This document shows, one piece after another, positions 52,356-60,900 of a stretch of 64,000 nucleotides of DNA. The position numbers and the translations under genes are program-made. Under the pieces are notes generated by a model. That model did no database searches and was not told where the DNA came from. It was given only the letters and a program-made list of their open reading frames with translations. The DNA lies in contig NZ_CP088018.1 in assembly GCF_021049265.1 (NCBI RefSeq), positions 2,046,001-2,110,000 of the forward strand. Direction: 5' to 3'. The stretch's first letter is position 1, and each line of letters begins with the position of its first letter. This DNA is from Ruania suaedae (GTDB lineage: Bacteria > Actinomycetota > Actinomycetes > Actinomycetales > Beutenbergiaceae).

Positions 52356-52407
52356 GTTGCCGCATCCTGTCGCCTCGACCGAGTCACATGCGACAGAACG
52401 GGGCAAC
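52356..52407. terminator. compound hairpin between convergent genes
   Basis: GTTGCC (52356-52361) pairs with GGCAAC (52402-52407) and CTGTCGC (52367-52373) with GCGACAG (52390-52396), separated by a 5x5 internal loop. It lies between the convergent DUF899 and Gfo/Idh genes. It may be a bidirectional terminator or a repetitive extragenic palindrome; there is no U tract. Confidence 0.5.
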
Positions 52408-52424
52408 GCGCGACGGATCTGCTC

Positions 52425-53591
52425 TCAGCTCCGCTCGGGGAACTGCCCCTCCTCGCGGATCCGGGCGTTGAGCTCGGCGAGGTACTCGGACTCGTCGAAG
52501 TCCAGCGGCACCTCCCGGCCGAGCCAGGCCGAGAGGTGGATGGCGTTGGCCAGTCGCACGCCGTTCATCCCGTCGGTCCCGGGCGCGAGCAGGGGTTCGC
52601 CGTCGTTGATGTGGGCCGCGAAGTTGCGGATCACCTCGGCGTGCTGCGAACCCCAGGCGGAGTCGAAGGAGATTGTCTCGGTCTGCATCTTCTCGTCCAG
52701 GCCCAGCTGGCCCTGGAACATCCGGCGCACGTCCTCCTTGGCGACACCGTCGCTGATGACGCGCTCGTCCTCGGTCAGGCGGGTCACCGTGGCCGTGGCC
52801 GAACCGTCGACGACGATCTTGCCCCGGTCCCCCAGGATCTCGAACCGGTCGGTGCCGATGAGGTCGTGGGTGGCCGTGATGAACACGCCGGTGGCGCCGT
52901 CGCCGTAGTCCACCAGCGCCGTCACCTCGTCCTCGACGGCGATGTCGCGCCGGAAGCCGAACGCGGCCTTGGCGAAGACCGACTGCGGCACCCCGCAGAT
53001 CCACTGCCACAGGTCCAGCTGGTGCGGGGCCTGGTTGACGAGCACCCCACCGCCCTCGCCGCCCCAGGTGGCGCGCCACGCGCTCTGCTCGTAGTAGCCC
53101 TGTGGGCGCCACCAGGTGGTGATGATCCAGTTCGAGCGGCGGATCTTCCCGATCTCTCCGGCGTCGACGATCTCCTTGATGCGCCGGTACAGCGGGTTGG
53201 TGCGCTGGTTGAACATGATCGCGAAGGTCTGGTCCGGCTTGGTGGCCGCGAACTCGTTGAGCTCACGCACCTGCGAGGTGTAGACCCCGGCCGGCTTCTC
53301 CACCAGCACGTGCAGCCCGGCCGCGAGCGCCGCGATCGCGGCCTCGGGGTGCTGGTAGTGCGGGATGGTGGTGATCACCGCGTCCACCGCGCCGCTGCCG
53401 AGCAGACTGTCGTGGTCCGCGAACAGCGGGACCTCCGGGTGCGCCGTACGCACCGCCTCGCGCCGGTCCGGGTCGACCTCCGCGACGGCGGCCAGCCGGG
53501 CACCGGCGATCTGGCCCTCTCCCAGCATCCTGGCGTACGTCGACCCCTGCGCGCCGTAGCCGATGATTCCGATCCGGACTTCGCCCGTCAC
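52425..53591 (-). CDS. Gfo/Idh/MocA-family oxidoreductase
   Basis: 388 residues from GTG 53591 with GGGAG seven bases upstream. Rossmann start RIGIIGYGAQGSTYARMLGE, catalytic EKPAGVYTS segment (E-K-P), and the C-terminal GGGVLVNQAPHQLDLWQWIC with the catalytic His. It resembles sugar dehydrogenases of the 1,5-anhydro-fructose reductase or myo-inositol dehydrogenase type. Paralogous to the gene at 27750, from which it differs in length and context. Substrate unknown. Confidence 0.9.
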   Translation of the reverse strand: MTGEVRIGIIGYGAQGSTYARMLGEGQIAGARLAAVAEVDPDRREAVRTAHPEVPLFADHDSLLGSGAVDAVITTIPHYQHPEAAIAALAAGLHVLVEKPAGVYTSQVRELNEFAATKPDQTFAIMFNQRTNPLYRRIKEIVDAGEIGKIRRSNWIITTWWRPQGYYEQSAWRATWGGEGGGVLVNQAPHQLDLWQWICGVPQSVFAKAAFGFRRDIAVEDEVTALVDYGDGATGVFITATHDLIGTDRFEILGDRGKIVVDGSATATVTRLTEDERVISDGVAKEDVRRMFQGQLGLDEKMQTETISFDSAWGSQHAEVIRNFAAHINDGEPLLAPGTDGMNGVRLANAIHLSAWLGREVPLDFDESEYLAELNARIREEGQFPERS

Positions 53592-53651
53592 CTGATCTCC
53601 CTCGTTCGTGTGCCTGGCAGCCTAGGAGCCCCCGACGGCGTCCGGTCACCT

Positions 53652-53669
53652 GTTGCCGCTGGTTGCCGC
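53652..53669. repeat. direct repeat GTTGCCGC at one helical turn
   Basis: GTTGCCGC occurs at 53652-53659 and again at 53662-53669, centre-to-centre 10 bp, between divergent genes. It resembles half-sites of the GGCAAC operators elsewhere, but in direct orientation. Confidence 0.5.
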
Positions 53670-53695
53670 GCGCAGGCAGGTGCCAGGATGGGCCC

Positions 53696-54250
53696 ATGAT
53701 CGTTGTGACCACGAATGAGATCCCCGGGTACCGGATCGATGCCGTCATGGGTGAGGTGATGGGGCTGACCGTGCGGGCGGCCAACATCGGCCAGAACTTC
53801 GTCGCGGGCTTCCGTTCGCTCGGGGGCGGCGAGGTGACCGAGTACACCCGGCTGGTCTACGAGTCCCGCCAGGAGGTGATGAACCGGATGGTCACCGAGG
53901 CGCAGCGGCGCGGCGCGAACGCGGTGATCGGGATGCGTTTCGACACCGGCGACATCGCCCAGTCCTTCTCCGAGGTGTGCGCCTACGGCACCGCCGTCTA
54001 CGCCGTGCCGTTGGCCGGCACCGAGGAGGGGCACACGGTGCAGTCCGCCCAGATCGCAGCCCGCGGGGGGATCGAGTCCGTCCCGGCCGGCCAGGGCGGG
54101 TCAGGCCCTGTCCCGCCGCCGGCGGCCGGGTACGGGGCCGAGGCACCGCAGCAGAGCCCGCAGGGGCAGAACCCTCCGCCGTCGCAACCGTCGGCTCCCT
54201 ACGGACAGACCCCAGCTCCGCCGGACCCGCCGCAGAACCCCTACCTGTAG
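53696..54250 (+). CDS. YbjQ-family protein with Pro/Gln-rich tail
   Basis: 184 residues from ATG 53696. The first ~105 residues match the YbjQ/UPF0145 fold: IVVTTNEIPGYRIDAVMGEV, GLTVRAANIGQNFVAGFRSL, YTRLVYESRQEVMNRMVTEA, ANAVIGMRFDTG. Family members are proposed heavy-metal-binding proteins on weak evidence. The last ~70 residues are a disordered PPAAGYGAEAPQQSPQGQ-type tail. Its 3' end is 10 bp from the convergent mycothione reductase gene. Confidence 0.87.
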   Translation: MIVVTTNEIPGYRIDAVMGEVMGLTVRAANIGQNFVAGFRSLGGGEVTEYTRLVYESRQEVMNRMVTEAQRRGANAVIGMRFDTGDIAQSFSEVCAYGTAVYAVPLAGTEEGHTVQSAQIAARGGIESVPAGQGGSGPVPPPAAGYGAEAPQQSPQGQNPPPSQPSAPYGQTPAPPDPPQNPYL

Positions 54251-54260
54251 CCGGGCGATC

Positions 54261-55649
54261 TCACTCGAGCTGCAGGAGCGCGTTCTCGACCAGCTCGGGC
54301 ATCGAGGGGTGGATCCAGTACTGACCCCGCGCCAGCTCGCGCACGTCCTGCTCGAAGCTCATCGCCTGGATGAGCGGCTGCAGCAGCGTGGACGCCTGCG
54401 GCCCGATGATGTGGGCGCCCAGCAGGCGGCCGGTGCCCTTCTCGGCGACGAGCTTGGCGAAGCCCGTCGTGTCCTCCATCGCCCAGCCGTAGGCGATGTC
54501 GCTGTAGGACTGGCGGGCCACCGAGATCTCGATGCCGCGGGCCCGCGCGTGCTTCTCGCTCATCCCGACGGCGGCCACCTGCGGGGAGGAGAACACGGCG
54601 TGCGGGACGTACCGGTGGTCGGCGGCGCGCAGCGCCTCCGGATGCAGCAGGTTGTGCTGGACCACCCGCGCCTCGTGGTTGGCCACGTGCTTGAGCTCCC
54701 AGTGCGAGCTGATGTCACCGAGCGCCCACACCCCCTCGACCGTGGTGCGCTGGTACTCGTCCACCACCAGCAGGCCGGCGGGGTTGATACCGAGCCCGCC
54801 CGCCTGGGCATCGAGCAGATCGGTGTTGGGCTTGCGGCCCACGGCCACCAGCAGCTCGCCGGTGACCAGGGTGGTGGGGCCGTCCGGGCCGTCCAGCTCC
54901 AGCTCGAGGGTTTCCCCCTGCCGGTGGACCCGGCGCAGGCGGGTCTCGGTCCGTACGTCCCAGCGCCGGCGGGCGAGGTGGGTGAAGCGCTCGGAGATCT
55001 CCTCGTCCTCGGCCCGCAGCAGCGCGCCGGAGCGGTTGATCACCGTCACCGCGACCCCGAACGCGGAGAAAACGTGCGCCAGCTCGGCCGCCACGAACCC
55101 GCCGCCCAGGATGGTCATGTGCTCGGGCAGTCTCTCCAGCCGCATGATCGTGTCACTGGTGTGGAACCCGGCCTCGACCAGACCGTCGATGTCCGGGACC
55201 ACCGGGCGCCCGCCCGCGGCGACCACCACCTCGTCGGCGCTCAGGGAGACCGGTGCCCCGCCGTCGGCAGGCTCGACCTCCACCTGCCGCGGCCCGGTGA
55301 ACCGGGCGGTGCCCCGATACAGGGTGACGTGGTCGTTGTCGGGGTGGCTCGCGCGGTAGACCTGGCCGGCATCGGCGATGGGGTCGATCCGGCCGAAGAT
55401 CCGGTCGCGGATGTCGGGCCAGCGCACACGGTCGAGGGTCTCGTCCACGCCCAGCCGGGAGGAGGCGGCGGGAGTGGCGGCGACATCGGCGGTGTGGACG
55501 AACATCTTGGTGGGGATGCAGCCGACGTTCAGGCACGTGCCGCCGAAGGTGCCGCGCTCGACGATCGCCACGGACCGGTCGCGGAACTCCTCGTTCAGGA
55601 TCGAGTTGCCCGATCCGGTTCCGATCAGCAGCAGATCGACATGCGGCAC
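54261..55649 (-). CDS. mtr: mycothione reductase
   Basis: 462 residues from GTG 55649 with AAGGA upstream. It belongs to the class I flavin disulfide reductases: FAD site LLLIGTGSGN (5-14), redox pair C39-x4-C44 in GGTCLNVGCIPTK, NADPH site MTILGGGFVAAELAH, second FAD motif GVWALGDI, and the C-terminal catalytic His-Glu region in ARGQYWIHPSMPELVE. The short LNVGC spacing and length fit mycothione reductase, not glutathione or lipoamide enzymes. It keeps mycothiol reduced, the actinobacterial counterpart of glutathione. Confidence 0.9.
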   Translation of the reverse strand: MPHVDLLLIGTGSGNSILNEEFRDRSVAIVERGTFGGTCLNVGCIPTKMFVHTADVAATPAASSRLGVDETLDRVRWPDIRDRIFGRIDPIADAGQVYRASHPDNDHVTLYRGTARFTGPRQVEVEPADGGAPVSLSADEVVVAAGGRPVVPDIDGLVEAGFHTSDTIMRLERLPEHMTILGGGFVAAELAHVFSAFGVAVTVINRSGALLRAEDEEISERFTHLARRRWDVRTETRLRRVHRQGETLELELDGPDGPTTLVTGELLVAVGRKPNTDLLDAQAGGLGINPAGLLVVDEYQRTTVEGVWALGDISSHWELKHVANHEARVVQHNLLHPEALRAADHRYVPHAVFSSPQVAAVGMSEKHARARGIEISVARQSYSDIAYGWAMEDTTGFAKLVAEKGTGRLLGAHIIGPQASTLLQPLIQAMSFEQDVRELARGQYWIHPSMPELVENALLQLE

Positions 55650-55689
55650 GGCAAGGTCCTTCCAGCGGGGCAGGGGTGCGGGGTCAAGC

Positions 55690-56676
55690 CTAGAGCGAGC
55701 GGCGCGCCGCCCGGGGACGGATCCGCACCGGCGGCAGCTCGGGCGCCGGCAGCGCCGGGCCCGGATCGTTGGGCAGGTCGAACCGGGGCCGGTGCGGGCC
55801 GCCGGTCTCGGCGCCGATCTCGCGCTGCCACGCGCGGCGGAACTCCACGATCTCGTCGTGATCACGACCGACGAAGTTCCACCACATGACGATCTCCTCG
55901 CCGAACGGGGGCCCACCGAAGAGCACCACCCGTGCGCCGCGCTCGCCGGCCTCGATCACCAGGGTCTCCTCGCGTGCTTCGCGGAAGCCCAGGTGGCCGG
56001 CCGGGACCGGGGACCCGCTCATGGTCACCTCACCCGAGTCGACGAGCACCCCGAGCTCGAATCCGGGCTGGTCCACGGTCACCCCGGCACCGGCCTCGAG
56101 CACCACCTCCGCCCCCAGCAGGTCGGTGGGCGTGGTGATCGGTGAGGAGCCGCCGAGTGCGCTGCCGAGGAAGACCTGTGCGCGGTAACCCTCCCCCTGC
56201 ACCACGGGCGGCTCGTACCGGTCGAAGGAGCGCTCCCCGAACCGGGCAATCTCGGGTAGCGCGACCCACATCTGGACCCCGTGCAGCGTGGTGGTCTGTG
56301 CGGTGGAGCGTTCGGAGTGGCTGATCCCGGCGCCGGCGGTCATCAGGCTCAGCGCCCCGGGCCCGATCCGCGCCGTGTGGCCGGCGCTGTCCCGGTGCTC
56401 GATCTCGCCGGAGAAGAGCCAGCTGACGGTGGCCAGCCCGGTGTGCGGGTGCGGCGGGACGTCCATGCCACCGGTCGAGGCGACGTCGTCGGGGCCGTAG
56501 TGGTCGAGGAAGCACCAGGCACCGATGAGCGAGAGTGCCCGCTGGGGCAGGGTGCGCCGCACCGACATCGCCCGCGGGCCCCCGAGGGGGACATCGCGCG
56601 GCTCGAGCACCTGGATGCCTGCTCCCCGGCTGGTGGTGCACACCACCTCCTGCGGCCGGGCCTCCACATTGCTCAT
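55690..56676 (-). CDS. pirin-family protein
   Basis: 328 residues. Pirin-type bicupin: the metal-binding VPPHPHTGLATVSWLFSGEI with H76 and H78, then SAGHTARIGPGALSLMTAGA and GISHSERS. The N-terminal cupin supplies an iron site; bacterial pirins may act as quercetinases or regulators. The C-terminal ~60 residues are Pro/Arg-rich, beyond the usual pirin end. Its start shares ATGA with the upstream DUF488 gene. Confidence 0.9.
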   Translation of the reverse strand: MSNVEARPQEVVCTTSRGAGIQVLEPRDVPLGGPRAMSVRRTLPQRALSLIGAWCFLDHYGPDDVASTGGMDVPPHPHTGLATVSWLFSGEIEHRDSAGHTARIGPGALSLMTAGAGISHSERSTAQTTTLHGVQMWVALPEIARFGERSFDRYEPPVVQGEGYRAQVFLGSALGGSSPITTPTDLLGAEVVLEAGAGVTVDQPGFELGVLVDSGEVTMSGSPVPAGHLGFREAREETLVIEAGERGARVVLFGGPPFGEEIVMWWNFVGRDHDEIVEFRRAWQREIGAETGGPHRPRFDLPNDPGPALPAPELPPVRIRPRAARRSL

Positions 56677-57089
56677 CGCTGCTCCGTTCTGCTCGTCGGT
56701 CGGTTCCGGGGTGGGCGGGGTTCGGCGCCGGCTCTCAGCCGGACCGGATGGGCCAGCACCTCGGCCAGCACGACGGCGTGGGAACCCTCGATCTCCCGGG
56801 TGGCCGTCACGAGCGTCACCTCGCCCGCGGCGAGCAGCCGGCGCAGATGCGCGAGCGCCTGCTGGCTCTGTGGTGCGCTCAGCTCCTCGCGGTACCGCGC
56901 CGCGAACTCCTCGAAGCGCTCACCGGCGTGGCCGTACCATCGCCGGAGCTCGTGGCTGGGCGCCACCTCGGGCATCCACGTGCCCGTACGCGGATCGTCG
57001 CGGCGGATTCCGCGGGGCCACAGCCGATCCACGAGCACGCGCGCGCCATCGCCGGGGTCGAGGGCGTCGTGAACGCGAGCGAGGCGCAT
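56673..57089 (-). CDS. DUF488 family protein
   Basis: 138 residues from ATG 57089. DUF488 signature: RVLVDRLWPRGIRRDD near the start, then EVAPSHELRRWYGHAGERFEEFAARYREEL and the AGEVTLVTATREIEGSHAVVLAEVL strand-helix ending. The function of this family is not established. The final ~20 residues are an Arg/Pro-rich extension. It is coupled to the pirin gene and divergent from the DUF1540 gene. Confidence 0.87.
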   Translation of the reverse strand: MRLARVHDALDPGDGARVLVDRLWPRGIRRDDPRTGTWMPEVAPSHELRRWYGHAGERFEEFAARYREELSAPQSQQALAHLRRLLAAGEVTLVTATREIEGSHAVVLAEVLAHPVRLRAGAEPRPPRNRPTSRTEQR

Positions 57090-57455
57090 GGATCCATTGT
57101 GCGCGCTCGCGGGGCCCCGCAGGGCATCGATCGCGGCACGGCACCGATCGCACCGGCCATCCCGCGTGACCGCATCGACACGGCTGCGCCGGTCTGCGGC
57201 AGCATCGCCCCGCACTCCACGCATGCGTGTCGTACCGGTCGCGCGAACCCGGCGTTGCGGCCGGGCCCACCGCAGAGGCGATTGAATTGCTCAGGTAAGA
57301 CAAACCTTATTTCCTGAACCGGCCGAGAGAAATCGAAAATGGTGACGTGGACGACGCGAAAAGAAGAATGTCCAGAATTCTGCCCGTTGCACTTTCCGTT
57401 CCCTCGATCCGGGTCTATTCTCGACAAAAGTCCCTACGCACGGGAGGTCACCAGA
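57090..57455. other. 366-bp divergent region with an AT-rich, iron-box-bearing half
   Basis: 57090-57270 has ordinary GC content and no supported gene. From about 57270 to 57440 the sequence turns AT-rich; it contains the DtxR-type box (57291-57309), a palindrome CAGAATTCTG near 57394, and a second -10-like TATTCT near 57415. A frame open from 57339 would extend the DUF1540 protein upstream, but the codon use differs and no ribosome-binding site precedes it. Confidence 0.6.
57282..57310 (+). promoter_or_regulatory. DtxR/IdeR iron box overlapping a promoter
   Basis: TCAGGTAAGACAAACCTTA (57291-57309) matches the IdeR/DtxR consensus TTAGGTTAGGCTAACCTAA at 14 of 19 positions, with intact AGGT and ACCT arms. 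TTGAAT (57282-57287) is a plausible -35 box, and CCTTAT (57305-57310), 17 bp further on, the -10; a repressor on the box would cover the spacer and -10. The downstream gene is DUF1540, after an untranslated leader of roughly 140 nt. Confidence 0.65.
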
Positions 57456-57755
57456 ATGAGTACGCTCGCGGATATGCCCACCGTCACCGAGTGCTCGGTG
57501 GAGGGTTGCTCCTACAACGATCACTCGCACTGCCACGCGGCAGCGGTCACGATCGCCGGCTCCCCCGGTGACGCGCACTGCGCCACCTTCATCCCGCTCA
57601 GTTCCAAGGGTGGCCTGGACAAGGTGGTCACCCACGTCGGCGCCTGCCAGCGCTCGGACTGCGCGCACAACTCCTCGCTGGAGTGCACCGCGCCCTCGGT
57701 CCGGGTAGGGGCCGGTTCGGACGAGGCCGACTGCCTGACCTACTCCCCGCACTGA
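57456..57755 (+). CDS. DUF1540 protein with two identical-spacing 4-Cys modules
   Basis: 99 residues from ATG 57456 with GGGAGG nine bases upstream. Two DUF1540 units: C13-x4-C18-x7-C26-x15-C42 and C64-x4-C69-x7-C77-x15-C93. The spacings are identical, so the protein is an internal duplication; the unit centres carry SYNDHSHC and AHNSSLEC. DUF1540 is uncharacterised; four cysteines per unit suggest metal or Fe-S binding. The iron-box promoter suggests expression when iron is scarce. It is followed by a perfect 14-bp hairpin. Confidence 0.9.
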   Translation: MSTLADMPTVTECSVEGCSYNDHSHCHAAAVTIAGSPGDAHCATFIPLSSKGGLDKVVTHVGACQRSDCAHNSSLECTAPSVRVGAGSDEADCLTYSPH

Positions 57756-57762
57756 TGCCGCA

Positions 57763-57796
57763 CGTGGGCTCAGCCGTGGCCGCGGCTGAGCCCACG
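57763..57796 (+). terminator. 14-bp perfect hairpin after the DUF1540 gene
   Basis: CGTGGGCTCAGCCG (57763-57776) pairs with CGGCTGAGCCCACG (57783-57796) around a 6-nt loop (TGGCCG). It starts 8 bases after the stop codon and is probably the terminator; there is no U tract. Confidence 0.75.
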
Positions 57797-57820
57797 CACG
57801 ACCGACCCGGCCCCACGGAC

Positions 57821-57844
57821 CGAGCAGGCGATATCGCCTGCTCG
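57821..57844. repeat. 24-bp perfect palindrome
   Basis: The half-site CGAGCAGGCGAT is followed directly by its exact reverse complement, with no spacer. It lies 25 bp after the DUF1540 terminator and 90 bp before the start of the large surface protein. It could be a dyad operator for that gene or a second terminator for the upstream one. Confidence 0.8.
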
Positions 57845-57933
57845 TCATCGGCCCGTCCCCTGCTGGTCACCGGGCGTTCGCCGGGCCGCTCTAGCGTTCG
57901 AGGGTCCACACCCCCGAACCGAAGGCTCCCTCC

Positions 57934-60900
57934 GTGGCCAGCAGATCAGGCCGGCTCCTCGCCGCCGTCACCGCATGTTCCCTCGCAGCCCTGGGCGCCG
58001 CTGTGGCCGCTCCGGCCGCGGCTGCCGAACGGGACGCACTGTTCGTCTCCGAGGTGGTGCCGAACAACGCGAGCTATGACCACTTCGAGTGGTTCGAGCT
58101 GCACAACCCGAGCGACTCCGCCGTCGACCTGAGCAGTTATGAGTTCGCCTACATCTACGGCGATTCACCGGACACCAGCGGCGACACCTCTCTCATAGTG
58201 GAGGGAGTCACGCAGATCGAGGCCGGCGGCACGCTGGTCGTGTGGCTGCGCTACGACAGCGGCTCCGGCGTCAACTCCTTCGACTACACCGATGCCGACT
58301 TCCGCGCCCACACCGGCCTGGCCGCGGATGCACCGCTCGCCCACGCCACCGGGCAGAACGGAATGGCCAACGGCGGCGGCCGGGGCATCCGGGTGACCGG
58401 CGCCACCGACACCACGTGGTCGTACTACATCGAGGGCCTGGGCAACGACGAGAGCGCCACCTTCCAGCTGCCGGCCACCACCGAGGAGTCCTCCTACCCC
58501 CAGCTCGCCACCGGAGCCACGCCGACACCCGGCACCGTCACCGCCGAGCAGCTGGTGCCGGCCGACCCGCCGGACGGGCCCGAGCCGGAGCCGGCCCCCG
58601 AGCCCGATCCGGACCTGGTCACCGCTCCCCTGCAGGTCACCGAGGTCCTCCCGGACTCCAGCAACGTGGGCACCGCGGACGGATACGAGTTCATCGAGGT
58701 CTACAACGCCACCTCCGAGCCGGTGGACTTCGCCGACTACGCGCTGACGTACCTCTACCCGCAGGACGTCACGACCAACACCAACGAGGCGCACTGGCCG
58801 AGCGTCCCGCGCGATGTGGTCATCGACCCCGCCGACACCCTGGTGCTGTGGATCAAGAACGGCCAGAACGACGAGCTCGGTGACGCCGAGTTCAACGCGC
58901 ACTTCGGCTCCGACCTCACCCTCGGCGAGGACCTGGTGGAGATCTTCGCCGGTGGCATGGCGAACGGCTCCCCCCGCGGCCTGGCGATCCGGACCAACAC
59001 CGGCTTCGACGTCAACCGCGCCTACTACAACATGACCGAGACCGACGACACCTCCCCCGACCAGGGCATCCGGTACGCCGTCTCCGACGACCTGCAGCTG
59101 CAGACCCTGCTCGACACCGCCCCGGCCACCCCCGGGCGCGTGCAGGCCGACCAGGTCCCCGACGGTCTGATGGTCGTCGAGGCCGACACCACCAACCCGG
59201 TGATCGAGGACCTGACCCCCGCCGAGATCGACCCGGCCCAGGACTTCACGCTCGAGTTCGAACTCACCGACGACGTCCAGGTCCGCACCGCGACGCTGAG
59301 CCTGACCAACGACGTGGACAGCGATGCCGGGGCCCCCGCGCGCGAGATCAGCCTCACCCACGCCGGCGACGACCTGTACCGCACCACCATCTCGGCGGCC
59401 GACCTGACCGGGAAGTCGAGCTACACCTACACCCTCACGGTCACCGACGGCACCAACACCGTGACCACCGACGCCGTCGAGGTGCCGGTGGCGGGCGCGT
59501 CCACCGAACCGCTGCGGCTGAACGTGGCCGACGACGAGTTCGTCTCCGGCACCACCAGCATCTCCGCCGCCGGCGAGACCTACCCCCCGACCCTCGACCT
59601 CGCGATCGACGGCACGTCCGTACCGACCCAGGCGAGCCTGGAGCGGGCGCCGCAGTTCGTCTTCGAGGTCTCCCAGACCGACTTCTACTTCCGCAACGGG
59701 GTGCGCATCGGGGAGGACGTCCTCTACATCTTCGACGAGGGCACCTACGCCGACACGGTCACCATGTCCACCCCGGTGCCGCTGGAGTACCTCAGCCAGG
59801 ACGAGGACCTCACCGTCAGCATCTGGTCGGGCACCAAGGCCGCACCGGAGATCGACCCGGACGAGAACAATGACGACTTCGTCATATCCGGGATGCGGTT
59901 GCTGCTCCCCGACGGGCGCACCCTCACCCCGGCCGGTTACGACGACCCGAACCAGACCATCGCGATGGGTGACTCCACCGGCAAGAACGACTTCTACGAC
60001 TCGGTCTTCACCATCCCCGACGACGCTTACACCGCCCTCGCCCACGCCTGGGACACCACCGCGGTGGCCGACGGTGAACACGAGATCCGCGCCACCGACG
60101 GCGAGCTGGAGGCAGCCGCCACCGTAGTGGTGGACAACACCGCACCGCAGGTGAGGCCGTCGGTGACCGACGGCGAGACCTACCAGGGCGAGATCGTCCT
60201 CGACGCCGAGATCACCGACGGGGGTTCCGGTGTGGAGACCGTGACCGCCGAGCTGGACGGTGAGGAGATCGACCTGCCGCACCCCACCTCCTCGGTGGAG
60301 TTGGCCACCGGCGAGCACGAGCTGGCCATCACCGCCACCGACGCGCGCGGCAACACCACCGAGTCGGTGACCACCTTCGCGGTCCCCGAGGAGATGCCCA
60401 CCGGCGCCGTGACCGCACCGACCGACGGCGCCGAGGTGGCTCCGGGCGATGTGGAGCTGACCGCCTCGGTCTCGGACCCGACCGGCGACCCGCTGGACGT
60501 GGAGTTCCGGCAGGGCTACCGCTACGACCTGGGCGATGAGCAGATCACCACCACTCAGGGCACCACCCAGGACGCGGGCGCCCTCGAGCGCGAGGGCAGC
60601 GTGCTCACAGCGGCCGATCTGGCCACCGACGCCGGCCTGGAGCCCGTCACCTCGGAGTCGGCCTTCCCGTTCACCCAGTTCGAGGTGCAGGTGCCGGCCG
60701 AGGCGGGCGAGCAGGCGGATGTGCGTGTGGCCTGGGAGGGCACGGCTGACGCCGATGCCCAGGTGATCCTGTACGCCCTGGCAGCCGACGGCGGAGCCTG
60801 GGTCGAGGTGGACCGTCACCTGACCACGGCCGACGGTGAGGAGATCTCCCTGGGCGGAACGGTCGCCGTCGGCGATCACGCTGCCGAGGGTGCGGTGACC

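Noticed and set aside
57339..57455. Upstream extension of the DUF1540 protein containing CPEFCPLH
   Set aside because: The codons are AT-rich compared with the genome, no ribosome-binding site precedes ATG 57339, and GGGAGG is well placed before ATG 57456. The extension would also cover the untranslated leader of the iron-box promoter.
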